A DNA stretch of 64,000 nt, taken from Pyrenochaeta sp. MPI-SDFR-AT-0127 (lineage: Eukaryota; Ascomycota; Dothideomycetes; Pleosporales; Cucurbitariaceae). The notes below the pieces were generated by a model. The model worked only from the letters and a program-made list of their open reading frames with translations. It was not told the origin of the DNA and searched no databases. Of this stretch, positions 34,460 through 45,839 are shown one piece after another; positions within the stretch are counted from its first letter, which is position 1; each line of letters opens with the position of its first letter. Both the position numbers and the translations under genes were made by a program. Location: NCBI GenBank assembly GCA_020747015.1, contig JAGTJM010000073.1:62001-126000 (forward strand). Direction: 5' to 3'.

Positions 34460-35287
34460 ATCTGGCGGGGTCGTGATGGATATGTAGTGGCGCGAGAATC
34501 TCTGAGACAAGATGAGTCGCGCCAAGAGAACCTCGCAACGCGAACTCACGTGCCCCTCGGCATGCGACGTTTCCAATCCAGACATTCGTTGCTTTGTATC
34601 CCTGCCTTCTTTGCGTAAAACAGCTATCACATACAAACGAGGCATGAAGGCCTTACATAGTATATTTTTGGACAGAAAATTTCGAATAGATTGATGCAAA
34701 GTGCCTTTCTCGATACCTGATGCGATCGTTCTACATCTTCATGTTGGGATCATCTACGATGACATGATGCGTTACAAGCAAATCAGAGATCATCGCTATT
34801 CCAGAACATTACCATCCAAAGTAAGCCTTTATGAGGAAGGGACTGTGTTAAAGTTTTGTGCGGCACGATCAAGTCGCTACCAAAAGTCTGTGGACAAAGA
34901 AACGTTTAGCGAGGGTCCAGTTTCACATATGACGTTAGTTTCCCGCTTTCGTGGTTCGTTGGACTAGGAACTGAGCTTCCTTGAAACCTGTCCTCAGACT
35001 CCCGTGCGAATCGACCCACACCGCTCCAATGATGGCCTTCACGATTGCAGCAAGTAGCTCTCTTGGAAAATCTCTCAGTTCGTTAGGATTTTGAACGATG
35101 TATTCCTCCAGTCTCCAATTCTTCGAACTGTAGAAGAATTTCCAGGCGAATACGGAAGCGTCGTGTTCTCAGAGGGTATGTCGCGTACGAAATTGAAGAT
35201 TCATACATCATAAATCATACATTCCACTTTGCAATAGCTAAGCAATCTGTTTATCACGATGAAAACGCTCTCTGAACGAATCTCTCT
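34460..35287. other. Intergenic region, no gene recognised
   Basis: Contains the CHL1 promoter on the left and the 3' flank of the oxygenase-like gene on the right. An open stretch at 34701-34967 has no recognisable feature. Confidence 0.45.
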
Positions 35288-36311
35288 TTATTCCAGAGTC
35301 TCATCTTCATGGAACACCAGGGCCCTAACCTCGATACTTTCCCGTCCCTCCTTATCTTCTGTTCCTGGCACGTGGAACGCTGTGTGCGGAACGCGTCTCG
35401 CCCTACCATCAAGCTTGGAATCGAAGCACTTGATAAGAATCACCTCGTCAGGTGTAAGGTTTGACTTGTAGAACCAACTACTTTGTGTTAGCAAAAGATC
35501 CCATCTCAAAGTATAGACATGGATGCGTACCGGTGTGCAGGGTCATGCTTAACAGCATATGTCTCACCCCTTCGATTTGGATAGATCAACTCTGTGACCA
35601 CCAGGCTCCCGTCATCAACACTGTTTGCCTCCGCAACTGCTAGTGGGTCACGCTGTACTGTCTTGATCGGTCGCCACACATTGATAATTTGTACACGGCT
35701 ACGTGTGAGCTTCTCGGCTTCCTCGGGAAGATGGTGAGGAACGCGCGACAACGCAGCAGCGTAAGACTGATCAATATGTACGCGCTGCACGGGACCACGA
35801 AGATTACGGCCTGAGGCGCCCTGACCAGGAGGCTGGCGGCGGATGGTATGGTCGAAGATGAAAATGCGGGATGCGCCGGTGCTACAACATGTTAGTTATA
35901 TGTTTTTATTATCTCGAACATCAATATCGTGTGTTGGGATACGTACGCATCCTTCAACAATTGTTCTGTCTCAGCATAGTACCCGCTTTTGATCTTTTCA
36001 TCGTCCAGAAAGTCCTTCTCATTTGCGGTGTTTCTGTAAAATCGAAATCCATTTGCATCGAGTGTGTAGTCTTTCTCATTCCCTCGCACATCACGAACAG
36101 TGGCGGGATGAACCTCGAATGGGCGATCATATGTCTCTGGGCGGTCGACGTATGTTGGATGTGGTGGTGAACCGTCAGCGTTGGGTTTGTAGTAATGGAG
36201 CACGGTTTGTACGTCTTGCGGACCAGACGCAGTGGAAGGAGCGACTGATTGGAGGGTTTGAGGATTACCCAGAGGCGTTGAAGAGGGAGGGATGACAGCT
36301 GCGGTAGCCAT
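35288..36311 (-). CDS. CmcJ/AsaB-like hydroxylase/desaturase family protein
   Basis: Three exons, 35947-36311, 35531-35881 and 35288-35477, with introns of 65 and 53 bases, encode 301 residues. The family is known from cephamycin methoxylation (CmcJ) and fungal metabolite enzymes such as AsaB, and is probably made of non-haem iron oxygenases. Visible marks are TVLHYYKP near the start, the NEKDYTLDANGFRFYR segment, RIFIFDHTIRR, GPVQRVHIDQSY with its conserved His and Asp, IINVWRPIK, and HRWFYKSNLTPDEVILIKC made by the second splice. No other biosynthetic gene stands beside it, so a role in a cluster is not indicated. The reaction is unknown. Confidence 0.85.
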
Positions 36312-36749
36312 TTTGGGTATGCAAATAGATAGGTCGTGTCAGAGCTTATTTATCTCTTGCCGAGGTTGTTATGAAAATTAATCGTTTCCAGCAGCCGTTT
36401 TGTTTCTTATATCTATGATGGGGCTGGCAGCATTTGCTTGACGACTCACCATTGATATGTAAGCTCTCGAGCTTCCCCGCAGCACGCAATATGGTCAGAA
36501 CACAGAGTGATTGGATTTGAAATGATGCCGAGGGTTACCACGCGATCCGCAGATCGCCCGCAGGGTCGCTATGGATACACCTATTGATGTGATTGGGTTG
36601 CGGAACTCCACGCTGATAAATTCAAGGTGCAAGCATCAGTATACCGACGTACATATGGTCACGTCACTTATCGTGAATTACTGAACAGCGCACATCTACA
36701 ACGGAAGAGTGCAATTGTGGCATGTTTACTGCATTGACACGCGTCTAGT
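36312..36749. other. Intergenic region
   Basis: 5' flank of the CmcJ-like gene and 3' flank of the permease gene. Nothing else seen. Confidence 0.5.
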
Positions 36750-38422
36750 CTAAATAGGCACGTGCACGAGCGTTGTAATGGTTGTGCCATCATCAAGCAC
36801 ACTCGTCTCCTCCTCTAATCGGTAGCCCTTCCATTTTGGAATGAGCCTGATCCAGACGTACCAATATAGTAGGCCGAATGCTATTATACTTACTCCCACA
36901 ACTGCATATGTGGCATACCAAAGCTCGCCCTTCTTCTGCCCGCCCTTTGGCGGAAAAAATGGAGCGGCAAGTAGTGCCAGGCTCAACCCAATGCGTAGCA
37001 GAACTGCAGAATTCCAGGCCTTAAATGGCCTTTTGAGGTCTGGCCGGGTGTACCTCAACCAGAGCAGCCCTATAGATGTCGCTAGCACGAACACCTGCCC
37101 GGGATAGCCTTCTACTTCAAGTATGAACGAGTAAACCTCGCTGGACGGCGGGAGAGCGATAACAAGGAGTGAGGGAATATAATGAACAATGAGTCCACCG
37201 AGGGGTGCATTGAAGGGTTTGGAGGATGCGAGGAGCTTGGGGTAGGGAAGGAAGCCTTGGCGGGCAATTTCTTGGTTGAGGCGAGCCTGGCGATGTCAGC
37301 GCAGTTCATTCCCAAGTCGGGGTGCTTGTAACTCACCAGAGCGAAGGTAACAACCATAACATTACCAACTCCCGAAAGCGCTACAGCAAGTGGCAATAAC
37401 GTCTTACCCACGCGCGGGCCGAAGCACTTCTCGAAGAATAATGCTGCTATGAGCTCTCCGCTCTCTTTGACCTCGTCGAGGGGAACGACTATAAAGTATG
37501 CAACATTCACCAGCAGATACAGGATGCAAGCTGTGATGAGTGCTGTTATGGACACCGACTTGAGTGTGCGCACTGGGTTTCGAACTTCGTTGAGAACGTT
37601 GTTGACGTTGTTCAGGCCAGCAAAAGAGTAGAACACCTTGAACAAAGATGTCGAGATAATGCCCCAGCTCCAGTCTGTGTCTTTCCAAAGATCCGAACCA
37701 GTGGGGAAATGACTCCGCTTGCCGTCACTGCCTTGGGGTTTAAACAGAACAACGAAAAGGCCAGAGAAGATCATGAAGACCACGAGGCCGACTTTGATCC
37801 ATCCTAGAAAGTTTTGAATCCGGATACCTGTCCGCATGAAACAACCATGGATGATTGTGATTACCGTGAGCAAGCCTACGGCCAGTGACTTTCGTAAGAA
37901 GTCTGTGGCCTCGATATCAAAAGCGTAGAGCGTGTACTGTGCAAAGACAATGCAGTTACTCGCCGTAAACCCCAAGAGCACTGCCTGGGTTGCAATCAAT
38001 GTACTCGCAAGAAAGCGGGGTTTTCGATATGTGAACTCGAGATACACCTTCTCACCGCCCGAGCGTGGTAGCATACAGCCATACTCCAAGCCTACTGCGA
38101 GGCCGCACGCGGCGATAATAGCACCAACAACCCATAGTGACAGCGAAAGACCGACACTTCCTACGCCTTTCACAATGACACCTGGCGTGGCGAAGATGCC
38201 GCTCCCAATAACGCGCGAAATGACAAGGATGTAAGCACTCGGCCAGGTAATGGTTCGTCCGAGTGTTGATGTTTCTGGGAGAACGTCGTCTTCGATGGAG
38301 CGTGTCGTTCCTTCGGCGATGGTGGTGCTAGATTCATCACCGGAGCCATAACTCTTGCTGCTTACGCTTTCTGTTGGTGAAGGGCTTCGAGAGAGTAGGG
38401 GTTCTTGCTCGTCTGGTGGCAT
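36750..38422 (-). CDS. Amino acid permease of the methionine (MUP1-like) type
   Basis: APC/LAT-type carrier, closest by eye to fungal high-affinity methionine permeases. Exons 37337-38422 and 36750-37286 (50-base intron, GTGAGT..GCCAG) encode 540 residues. The N-terminal 60 residues are a Ser-rich acidic cytosolic tail. The first helix has the APC substrate motif VIGSGIFATPGV, followed by LPRSGGEKVYLE and about 12 membrane helices in all. YSFAGLNNVNNVLNEVRNP is the conserved sixth-helix region. Splicing gives ARLNQEIARQGFLPYPKLLA, a typical loop of this group. The likely substrate is methionine or a related amino acid; cysteine transport cannot be excluded. Confidence 0.9.
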
Positions 38423-40192
38423 AATTATCGCAGTGTTGTAGTTGCAGTGTGCGTCCTGCCTCTCGTCCAGCTTGTACTGCGCGGGGGCGTGTTGCGTGTC
38501 ATGATGAATATCGGTGCAACGCGTGTCCCGAGGCCCAGCGTACACAATTGTCAGCCGTTGGCATCATTTCAGCACGAATGTCGTTTGTAGATTTCAAGGT
38601 CTTGATAAGAATGCCACAGTCGTGCTATCAGACACGTCTTGATTGGTTCTTGCCGTGTTGTGTGACAGCACGCCATCCTTAGCCCGGCTGACGCGCCTTC
38701 AGATGATCACCAACGCGTGAAACACCACACCATTCCCGCGCAGCGTTTATTGCCGGAATCCGAAGAGGACATATAAGAATGTAAGAAAGAGGATACTCGG
38801 CATGCAAGGGATGTGCACGATTTGGGCAATTTTCTCGTGTCAACGCCACTTGCTCGGCATGACTGGCGTCTAAGGCTTCATCGTGTGGCTGTTGAAGTCT
38901 AGTATTGTAGTAGAAATGTGAGGAGCCATTACTTGCATTTCAGTCTCAAAAGGCAATAGCGATACTATAGCCTTGAAACTTCTTCTCGTCAACTCACTTC
39001 ATCGAGCCGTAGTACTATGGTTAGCAAAATCCCATGGCCTTAAGAACAAGGCAGAAGCGAAAAGGCGGTTCATTTCGTCACTTCAGCCAAGCGATTGTTG
39101 GCATCTGATGTAACATTTGCATCTCTGTGACTGATAGATTATTGATGATTAGGGATCAAAAAACATTTGAGCGCAGTTGTCGAAGCGTAGTTTGAGGTAG
39201 GTATTTATTGGCCTTCATTGTGATGAAGTAGTATATCGAGTGCAGACGGCATTAGATGGCTGTAAATATCGACCATGTTGAATGCGCAACAATCGATTGA
39301 ATATGAGCGCAGCGTAGGATTGTAACAATGATTGAGAGGTTATGAGGTGAGAGGCTGTGTGGTATCACTACAAAGTGTACCAGAAGTGGGGCTGCCGGAT
39401 CGTCGGCCGAACCACGATCGACAGCCCGGAATCGCACACCTCTAGGATCTACACTGCCACAGTCGCAACAATTCAAAGTATACCTTTGAATATGTGAGAC
39501 ATCGTTGCACAGCTCGGATGTAAGGGATTACGAGAGCAGGTATGCACAAGGAGCATCCTCGACTGACCCATTGCACTTCACTGTCTCGCATGATGGTCTG
39601 TCTTCACCACAATCTACTGATACTACGGAACGAATCATCCATCCTGTCGGAAAGCTCTTTACATCGTTTCTATCAAGTTCTGATAGTGACAGTGCTTACA
39701 ACTCTATATCGATACCGCTTTAAGCGCTCTACGGTGGCTTGCAATCCAATCTCATCTGCATCGGCATCTGATCTTCCTGAAATTGCAACAGTTTGAAAAA
39801 CCAGGTGCTTCATCTTTGATCGCTTGCCACCAAACAATAAAAGTCAGTTATTCCATCGAGTGAGTACAGCATTGCTGTAGAAGCCCAGGAGCACACTCCT
39901 CCCACACCTCGTTCTAACAGCGACAGTTCTCAATATTGAATCCATTAACTTGCCCCAAGACGGAAAGCCCTGAATTAATCTTGTTATAGTATTCGTTTGG
40001 CGCCATATTTCGGAAATTTCTTGTGTCCAAGGTAGATAGCATCGAGCCTTTAAAAGGCTCCGACGTTCATCAACTTCCCTCAGCTAATTGTACAACACTA
40101 GATAAAAAATGCCGCCGCAGTACCCCTATCCCCCTTCACGACCCTTTCGTAGAGAGTACGTATCATGTAAGTGAACAAACCTAGGGCAAAAA
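38423..40192. other. Long intergenic region
   Basis: 1.8 kb. The left end is the permease promoter. A Ser-rich open stretch at 39505-39723 on the plus strand lacks an ATG and could be a remnant or chance. No family was recognised. The Pol III terminator of the 5S gene lies at the right end. Confidence 0.45.
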
Positions 40193-40193
40193 A
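40187..40193 (-). terminator. Pol III T-run terminator of the 5S gene
   Basis: A run of six T on the minus strand begins directly at the 3' end of the 5S rRNA, as RNA polymerase III requires. Confidence 0.75.
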
Positions 40194-40311
40194 CATACAA
40201 CAGCGGGGATTCGCCAGTGGTCACCCACCTGACTACTAATCCGCCGGTATCCTGCTTAAGTACCGCTGAGCGAACGGGAAGCGCTGTTCACAAGATCCTA
40301 TGGTCGTATGT
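40193..40311 (-). rRNA. 5S ribosomal RNA
   Basis: A 119-base match to fungal 5S rRNA on the minus strand. The 5' end reads ACATACGACCATAGG and the 3' end GTTGTATGT, which pair to form helix I. The internal control region is present (CTTAAGC then GGTGGGTGACCAC), with GCGAATCCC near the 3' end. A T-run terminator follows. 5S copies in this group of fungi are scattered singly rather than in the rDNA array, and this copy stands alone between protein genes. Several bases differ from the common fungal form (for example around 40285-40297), so expression is likely but not certain. Confidence 0.9.
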
Positions 40312-41046
40312 GACAGGTGTTTGGCACATTAAAATATATTATCATAGCATGCTTTTTGCAATTGAGAAAGAGGGCTTCCTTCTACTTTAAAACACATTAA
40401 TGAGTAAATACACAGCAAGACATGGAAAATATGCCAGTTCAATCACTTTCATGCTATGCTTCCTCGTTTTATTTACCTCTCAAGAAATTTTGGTCGTGTT
40501 TGCGATTGGTTCTGTGAATTACAATCCAGCTAGCGTCCTGTCAGGACCACATGTACACTGTTGTGTTAAGTCACGTGAGTCTTCCCTGCTGAGAAACGGC
40601 GAGCTAACCATCTGCGCAAGACTTTACACATGGCTTTTTGTTTTGTAGACCTAGATCTCGCTCAAGCGCTACCTAGAAAATGATTCAATACAATTTTTTT
40701 TCAAACCATGCTGTGAAGGTATCGTGCTCCTCGAAATTAATTAGATCCGTGCCTCGGTGCCGATTTCACAAAGCGGGCATGCCGACAGAAATGGCATGGC
40801 AATGCTGAATGTAGGTTGAAGTCATTATAGAAGCAGGGGTTCCGGTTGACAAGGAGAGGAAACGTCCGGACAAAAAGGTCCGCCTCACGAAAGAGCTATG
40901 AAGATTGGACCGTTTGACGAAGCGCACCAAACCCGGACCAAGCTGGAACCCTTAATATATGAACTTAGCCTCGAGCGTAAGAGCCACCTCACCTCGCGCG
41001 TCTTTAGCGAACAAACATTTGTATTTTTTATTCCAATTCAAGAATA
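40312..41046. other. Intergenic region
   Basis: AT-rich to the left; to the right the promoter of the reductase gene, with a TATA-like AATATATGAA at about 40953. No gene recognised. Confidence 0.45.
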
Positions 41047-42096
41047 ATGACTAAACCTAAAATCTTGATTATCGGCTGCGGTGCTGTAGGCCTTTCGCAA
41101 GGCTATCATCTTTCGACAGGTGCAGACATAACTTATCTTGTACGGCCAGGCCGCAAGCCGGCCTTCGCTGCGCCAAAATACCTCTACGACTATAAAGCAA
41201 ACGCTCTGCGAGTCTTTGAGAACTACCGTCTTATAGATTCAGTACGCGAGGTCGCAGGCGAAGAGTTCTATTGCGTCTTTGATACCCTCGATGGACACAC
41301 AGCCCGCTCCGAGGCTGGCACAGCGACTCTACGATCTGTTGGTGACTTGATCCGCGACAACCTGAAAACGTTCGTCGTCTACGATGCCATTGGCCTTGGT
41401 ATAGCAGACCATTATGCGACATCGCTCGGTATTTCCCCGAATCGATTGGTATTGGCCTTCAGCATGCTCGCCCACCAACCGACAAATACTATTTCCATCC
41501 CAGCCACTGCCAATCGGGATTTGGCCGCCAAGGCCGATCTGTTTTACTCCCACCAACCAGGTGAGGTTGGGTTGCTCGTGTTCAACAATCAGCCAAAACT
41601 TTTGAAGGCGCTCAAGGAAGTGTACGAAAAGAACAATGTGCTCCACGTCCAGTCTTTGCCCGCTTTCATGATAGAATTGGCACCGATGTTGGCAATGCTC
41701 CAAGTGGTGACCTGGAACATTGACGGTTACAAGGAATTCGAATACCTCTACAATAATGCGCAACTCTGGCCCCTTCTACTTGAAGCACAAAAGGAGATTT
41801 TGCGCTTGCCGCGGTTTGGATGGACAGGCTGGGTGTTATCATGGCTTCTAGGATCATGGGCAACAGCAAAGATGGCCGCGAGTCCAATAGAAGGAGCATT
41901 GCCCCTCTCTTATCACGAATTCAACGCCTTTCATCATGGCGGTAAAGTGGTGAAACAAGATATTCGAATGCTCGAGGACGTAGTAATTGAAGGTGAGAAA
42001 GCAGGCCACAAAATGAAGTCGCTTCGCGAGATTTGCCGCCTGGCTACTGAAACAGAAAACAAAAAGGCGAAGGCACGCGCGTCTGAGATCAAATGA
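41047..42096 (+). CDS. Ketopantoate reductase (PanE/ApbA)-like dehydrogenase
   Basis: Single exon, 349 residues. The Rossmann motif IIGCGAVGLSQGYHL sits at residues 7-21 and fits NADP(H) binding. The first 190 residues match the ApbA N-terminal domain, and the remainder is helical like the ApbA C-terminal domain (EIKMLEDV-type end, here DIRMLEDVVIEGEKAG). True ketopantoate reductases make pantoate for coenzyme A. Many fungal genomes have several paralogues of this shape whose substrate is not known, and the C-terminal substrate loop looks divergent here, so the general name is safer. Confidence 0.85.
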   Translation: MTKPKILIIGCGAVGLSQGYHLSTGADITYLVRPGRKPAFAAPKYLYDYKANALRVFENYRLIDSVREVAGEEFYCVFDTLDGHTARSEAGTATLRSVGDLIRDNLKTFVVYDAIGLGIADHYATSLGISPNRLVLAFSMLAHQPTNTISIPATANRDLAAKADLFYSHQPGEVGLLVFNNQPKLLKALKEVYEKNNVLHVQSLPAFMIELAPMLAMLQVVTWNIDGYKEFEYLYNNAQLWPLLLEAQKEILRLPRFGWTGWVLSWLLGSWATAKMAASPIEGALPLSYHEFNAFHHGGKVVKQDIRMLEDVVIEGEKAGHKMKSLREICRLATETENKKAKARASEIK

Positions 42097-42714
42097 CAGT
42101 CAACAGGTGGGAAATAGGACCCTAGAAGCCATATGTCCAAAAAGATTGTTTTCAAGCAACCCTTGTATTGTCTACGTATATTTATTCTATCATGTGCCCC
42201 AAACTCAAGTTTTTACTACCTAGTCCCCAATGCTTTGAGGCCGATCAAACAATGGTTGAGATAGCAGACATAGGCTATTCATCAAGCCATTGCCAGCTTG
42301 GTAAGCAGCAGTGCCCACGATAACCAGCACCCGATTCAACACGAGAGGTCAGGACCATAAACTCACTTATCACGAAGGAGGTCTCTCCATGTTTTCACAT
42401 ATCGGGCCTAACTGGGGTGGCTGAAGATCTAGGCCGGGGTATCCAGACAGTGATCAGCCTCACAGCGTGCCAAGTCATTAGTGGCGGTAGCACCAACGCC
42501 CACTCGCTCAGCTCTCGCGGGGTATTAAAATCATGTGGCCCACGTCTTGATCGTAAAGGCCCACGAACAACGAGATGGAACGTCTCTCCCAGATGGGCGC
42601 AATCGAGTCCTGAGTAGTCGCGTCGTGCTACCAAGTTTCGCAGCTCGTATACGATTGCATCGGATCAACAGACTTCCTCAATGCCTAATTCTTATATAGA
42701 ATAACCACCACGCC
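42097..42714. other. Intergenic region
   Basis: Flanks of two plus-strand genes. The open stretch at 42417-42617 has no recognisable feature. A TATATAGAATA element at about 42693 lies close to the next start. Confidence 0.45.
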
Positions 42715-44937
42715 ATGTCTGACGCCAGAGTTTTCGTTGGTGCCTGGCTCAATTGGGGTAAGTTGTTAAAATGTTGGTTTGGAATTGTAAACCTATTCGT
42801 CTTCTCCAGTCCTCTCCAAATACACGCAGAGATTGCAAAATGAAATCGCATATGAATGACGCTGATAGCGCAAGTTAGACGCCGGCCGATTTAGAGGCGG
42901 GACTATCACTATACCTGCTGAATATGGCTCGGTTTTAGTGGCAGTACTTGCTCTCTTTGTTCGATGGGCTGGAAGCCACCTGTGGAATATTACGTGCTTT
43001 GCGATACATCAGCTTCGGTCCACTCCACACGAGCGAGATGGACTACATCACCAGTATCAAGCTATACTAAGGAGTGGCCTCTCTGATTCGAGCGCTCTTT
43101 GGCAATTTGCACGAGCCGCACGGGCATGGCGATCTAGTACCAAGAATACAAAACGACGTGCACTGCCCCTGTTGCTCCTCACGACCGTCCACATAGCAGC
43201 ACTCTATACTGCCGGAATATTTTCCTCGAGAGTCGTAAAACCAGGTGGAGAGGTACTAGTGAAGAGCGATATCTGTGGTTGGCCGGATGATCGAAGCGCT
43301 AAAGATTTCAGTCAGTGGTCTGGAGACGATATGGAGTCTGCAGATGCTTTGATGACGACACTTGACCAGGGTTTCCAAAAGAGTTCTGCATATGCACGGT
43401 CATGCTATGGTACTCTACCCGGAACGCAAACAACCGTCTGCAACGCTTATATTGCTAAATCTATCCAGTCCACGGTTGACCGAGCAGCGCCATGCCCCTT
43501 TACTGAAGGGGCATGCACGAATGCATCGATAGCAATAGACTCTGGACTCATTGACTCTCACGTTCACTTGGGGATCAACGCGCCAGCACAGGATCGTGTT
43601 CAGTTCAGGAGAATAACGACCTGTGCCCCTATCCCGGTCGAGGAACGATATAGCTCAAATTGGACATCAGAAATCACTCCAGATCTGCAGAATCAACTTT
43701 TACTCCAACAGGGGCAGTCACTGTTATTACCAGGTGATTCATATAAGCACTATCATCTTGGAGATCGGACATGGAACGGGGCCTTGGTCGGCAATAGTAC
43801 GTTCGTGATGAGTAATAATACGATTATGTATGCATCACAGCCTTACAACCTTTTGTAAGCCATTCGTTGTACTATCTATCAAACATTAGTCTGACGACGA
43901 GGTGTAGACTGGTCGATGCCCATGCAGGAAGCCCTTCGGAAGGCACCTTCAAACCCATGACTGTATTCAACCGAACTGATGCCGACGTGTATGTCCTGGC
44001 TTTGAACAACTTAGTAGCATATACGGGGCCCGTGACAGATCCCTGGTTCCAAACGGCAGCTGAGCCTATAGATTCCCTAGCTTGGGCGCCCGATGGTGTG
44101 TGGATGTCCCAGAACACACTTAGCGGAATTGGCTGCATTGAACAATATCAGTTCTGCCACACCAAGGGCTGCACACCGCTTACGGCGATATCTCTGATCG
44201 ACCAAGGAACGATCGATGCGCTCGAGTTGAACCCTAGACAAGCGGCAACAGTTAAATTGTTGTTCGAAGTAGCGCGATGGATGAGGTTGAATGCCATGCT
44301 GAACTTTCTGGGTGGGGATATTCTTCTAGCCAAAGAAAGGCTGTTTGGAGGCCTCTGGCTATCTTCAGTGCTTGAAGATAGCCAATGGCAAAGAGAGGTT
44401 GAAAACATCCATGATACTAGCATGGCTTTCCTCCAGCAGAGCATCGTTGACCACAGCTCCCCTCCAAACTCTCGGATTTATCAATCTGTCAAACTCTACG
44501 ATTATATTGTGCGCGAGGAAAATGCAGAAGCAAGACACCTTTGTGCTAACCAAAAGATCAGAAGTACTGTTCACTACTCCGTGAACATATCCGGTTTCGT
44601 CCTTATTATCATTGGAGGCATACTCGTTGTTATTGTTAATATCTTTCTTCCTCATTACGTGGGTAAGCTACAGCACCGTAGCGAAAAAGGCGAGGCGGCC
44701 AGGCTAGACTGGCTGGAGAGCGACACGTTTCAATTACAACGCGCCGCCTTTGAAGCTCGTGGTATCGGACCATGGAAGAGCAAAGGCGATGGTGTCCCTG
44801 TTACTGCCGAGTATGGACAACGGTTCCGCGGCACAAAACTTCATCCAAGCCATGATGGTGCAACGCAACTTAGCGAACTCTCTAATCCGCTCATCGAGCT
44901 GGCAAAGACAGATAAGAACCAGAATAGTCTTTTTTAG
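42715..44937 (+). CDS. Fungal multi-pass membrane protein of unknown function
   Basis: Three exons, 42715-42757, 42879-43854 and 43908-44937, with introns of 121 and 53 bases, encode 682 residues. The start MSDARVFVGAWLNW followed by a short loop and then a first membrane helix (VLVAVLALFVRWAG) is characteristic of a large filamentous-fungal family that has no assigned function. Further membrane helices are LPLLLLTTVHIAALYTAG (about 90) and FVLIIIGGILVVIVNIFL (about 575). Between them is a large outside region with many Cys and N-glycosylation sites. The C-terminal 100 residues are cytosolic and charged. The tiny first exon makes the true start easy to miss. Confidence 0.8.
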
Positions 44938-45839
44938 AGTGTAATGTCGAATACCATTTTCAACAAGCAATTGTACCTCAAGCTTTGATTTAATTCATCA
45001 GTAACCCGAGTACAAAACAATATACCAATAGAGCAGGTATAGAAGCCTGGGTTATGTCAACCGATCATCTCGAAAACATGAATTTATGATCGATTCCACG
45101 TGCTTAGCCTGAAAAGGACGTGTGCGCATATCAGAAGCTCGGAAAACCGCAAACCTCTCGCAAGCGCACCGCAAACCGCAGTAACGGAATTTGGATGGGC
45201 TCAGGGATAGAACCGACCCGCGCCTGGAAACTGGGCCGCGGAAGCGGGGATGTGTACTTCCGGTGTGCGAATTGGCAAAATCGCTTTGCCATCGAATTAC
45301 CAACACTACACAGGGTTATGGGTCAATTTCTCATGCGATGGCCGGTCGATCGGTGATGTTGAGACGGATGGAACCGAGGATGCGAGTAAGGTGCGCGGCT
45401 GGTGACCCCGCCCATTGTCGTGGGTGGCGAAGGCCTTGCCAAATCGAGTCCTAGCTCTACCCGCTAAAACGTAGTTGCGATGCTTGGGTGCCTGTAGGAG
45501 AATCCCAACAGGCTGGCTTCTTCTGGTAAGGTTTCTGCTAAGCACGATAGGGGTAGAACGATTTTGGGGTGAGCAGAATTGTGAAGCGTGAATGCGCTAT
45601 CGGAGAAAGGCGACTTCCAATAAGGGGCCGCGGAGAGAGCAACAAAGCTTGAAGCCGGTCGATCATTGTTGCCACTACCAAACGTTAGAGTGGAAAGACG
45701 ACTCCTGGCATGATTCATGAAACCTAGTGGGGTTTTCTTTAAGGGTGATTGTTTCGTCTCAGTTCGCAGCGCCTACTACTTCTCCTGCCATGATCCTGGA
45801 GGACAATCATGATCGAGCTTGCTCGATTGCTACATCCAC
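44938..45839. other. Intergenic region, no gene recognised
   Basis: Flanks of two plus-strand genes. GC-rich around 45180-45460 with several chance open frames on both strands, none with family features. Confidence 0.45.

Noticed and set aside
31796..34699. Reading CHL1 as two separate genes, or extending its start to 34699
   Set aside because: The two frames join in phase over a 54-base intron, and family members start near FHHPYxPYDIQ, which fits the ATG at 34459; nothing upstream resembles the family.
40109..40154. Short ATG frame (MPPQYPYPPSRPFRRE) just left of the 5S gene
   Set aside because: It ends within 20 codons, and the adjoining sequence is explained by the 5S rRNA and its terminator.
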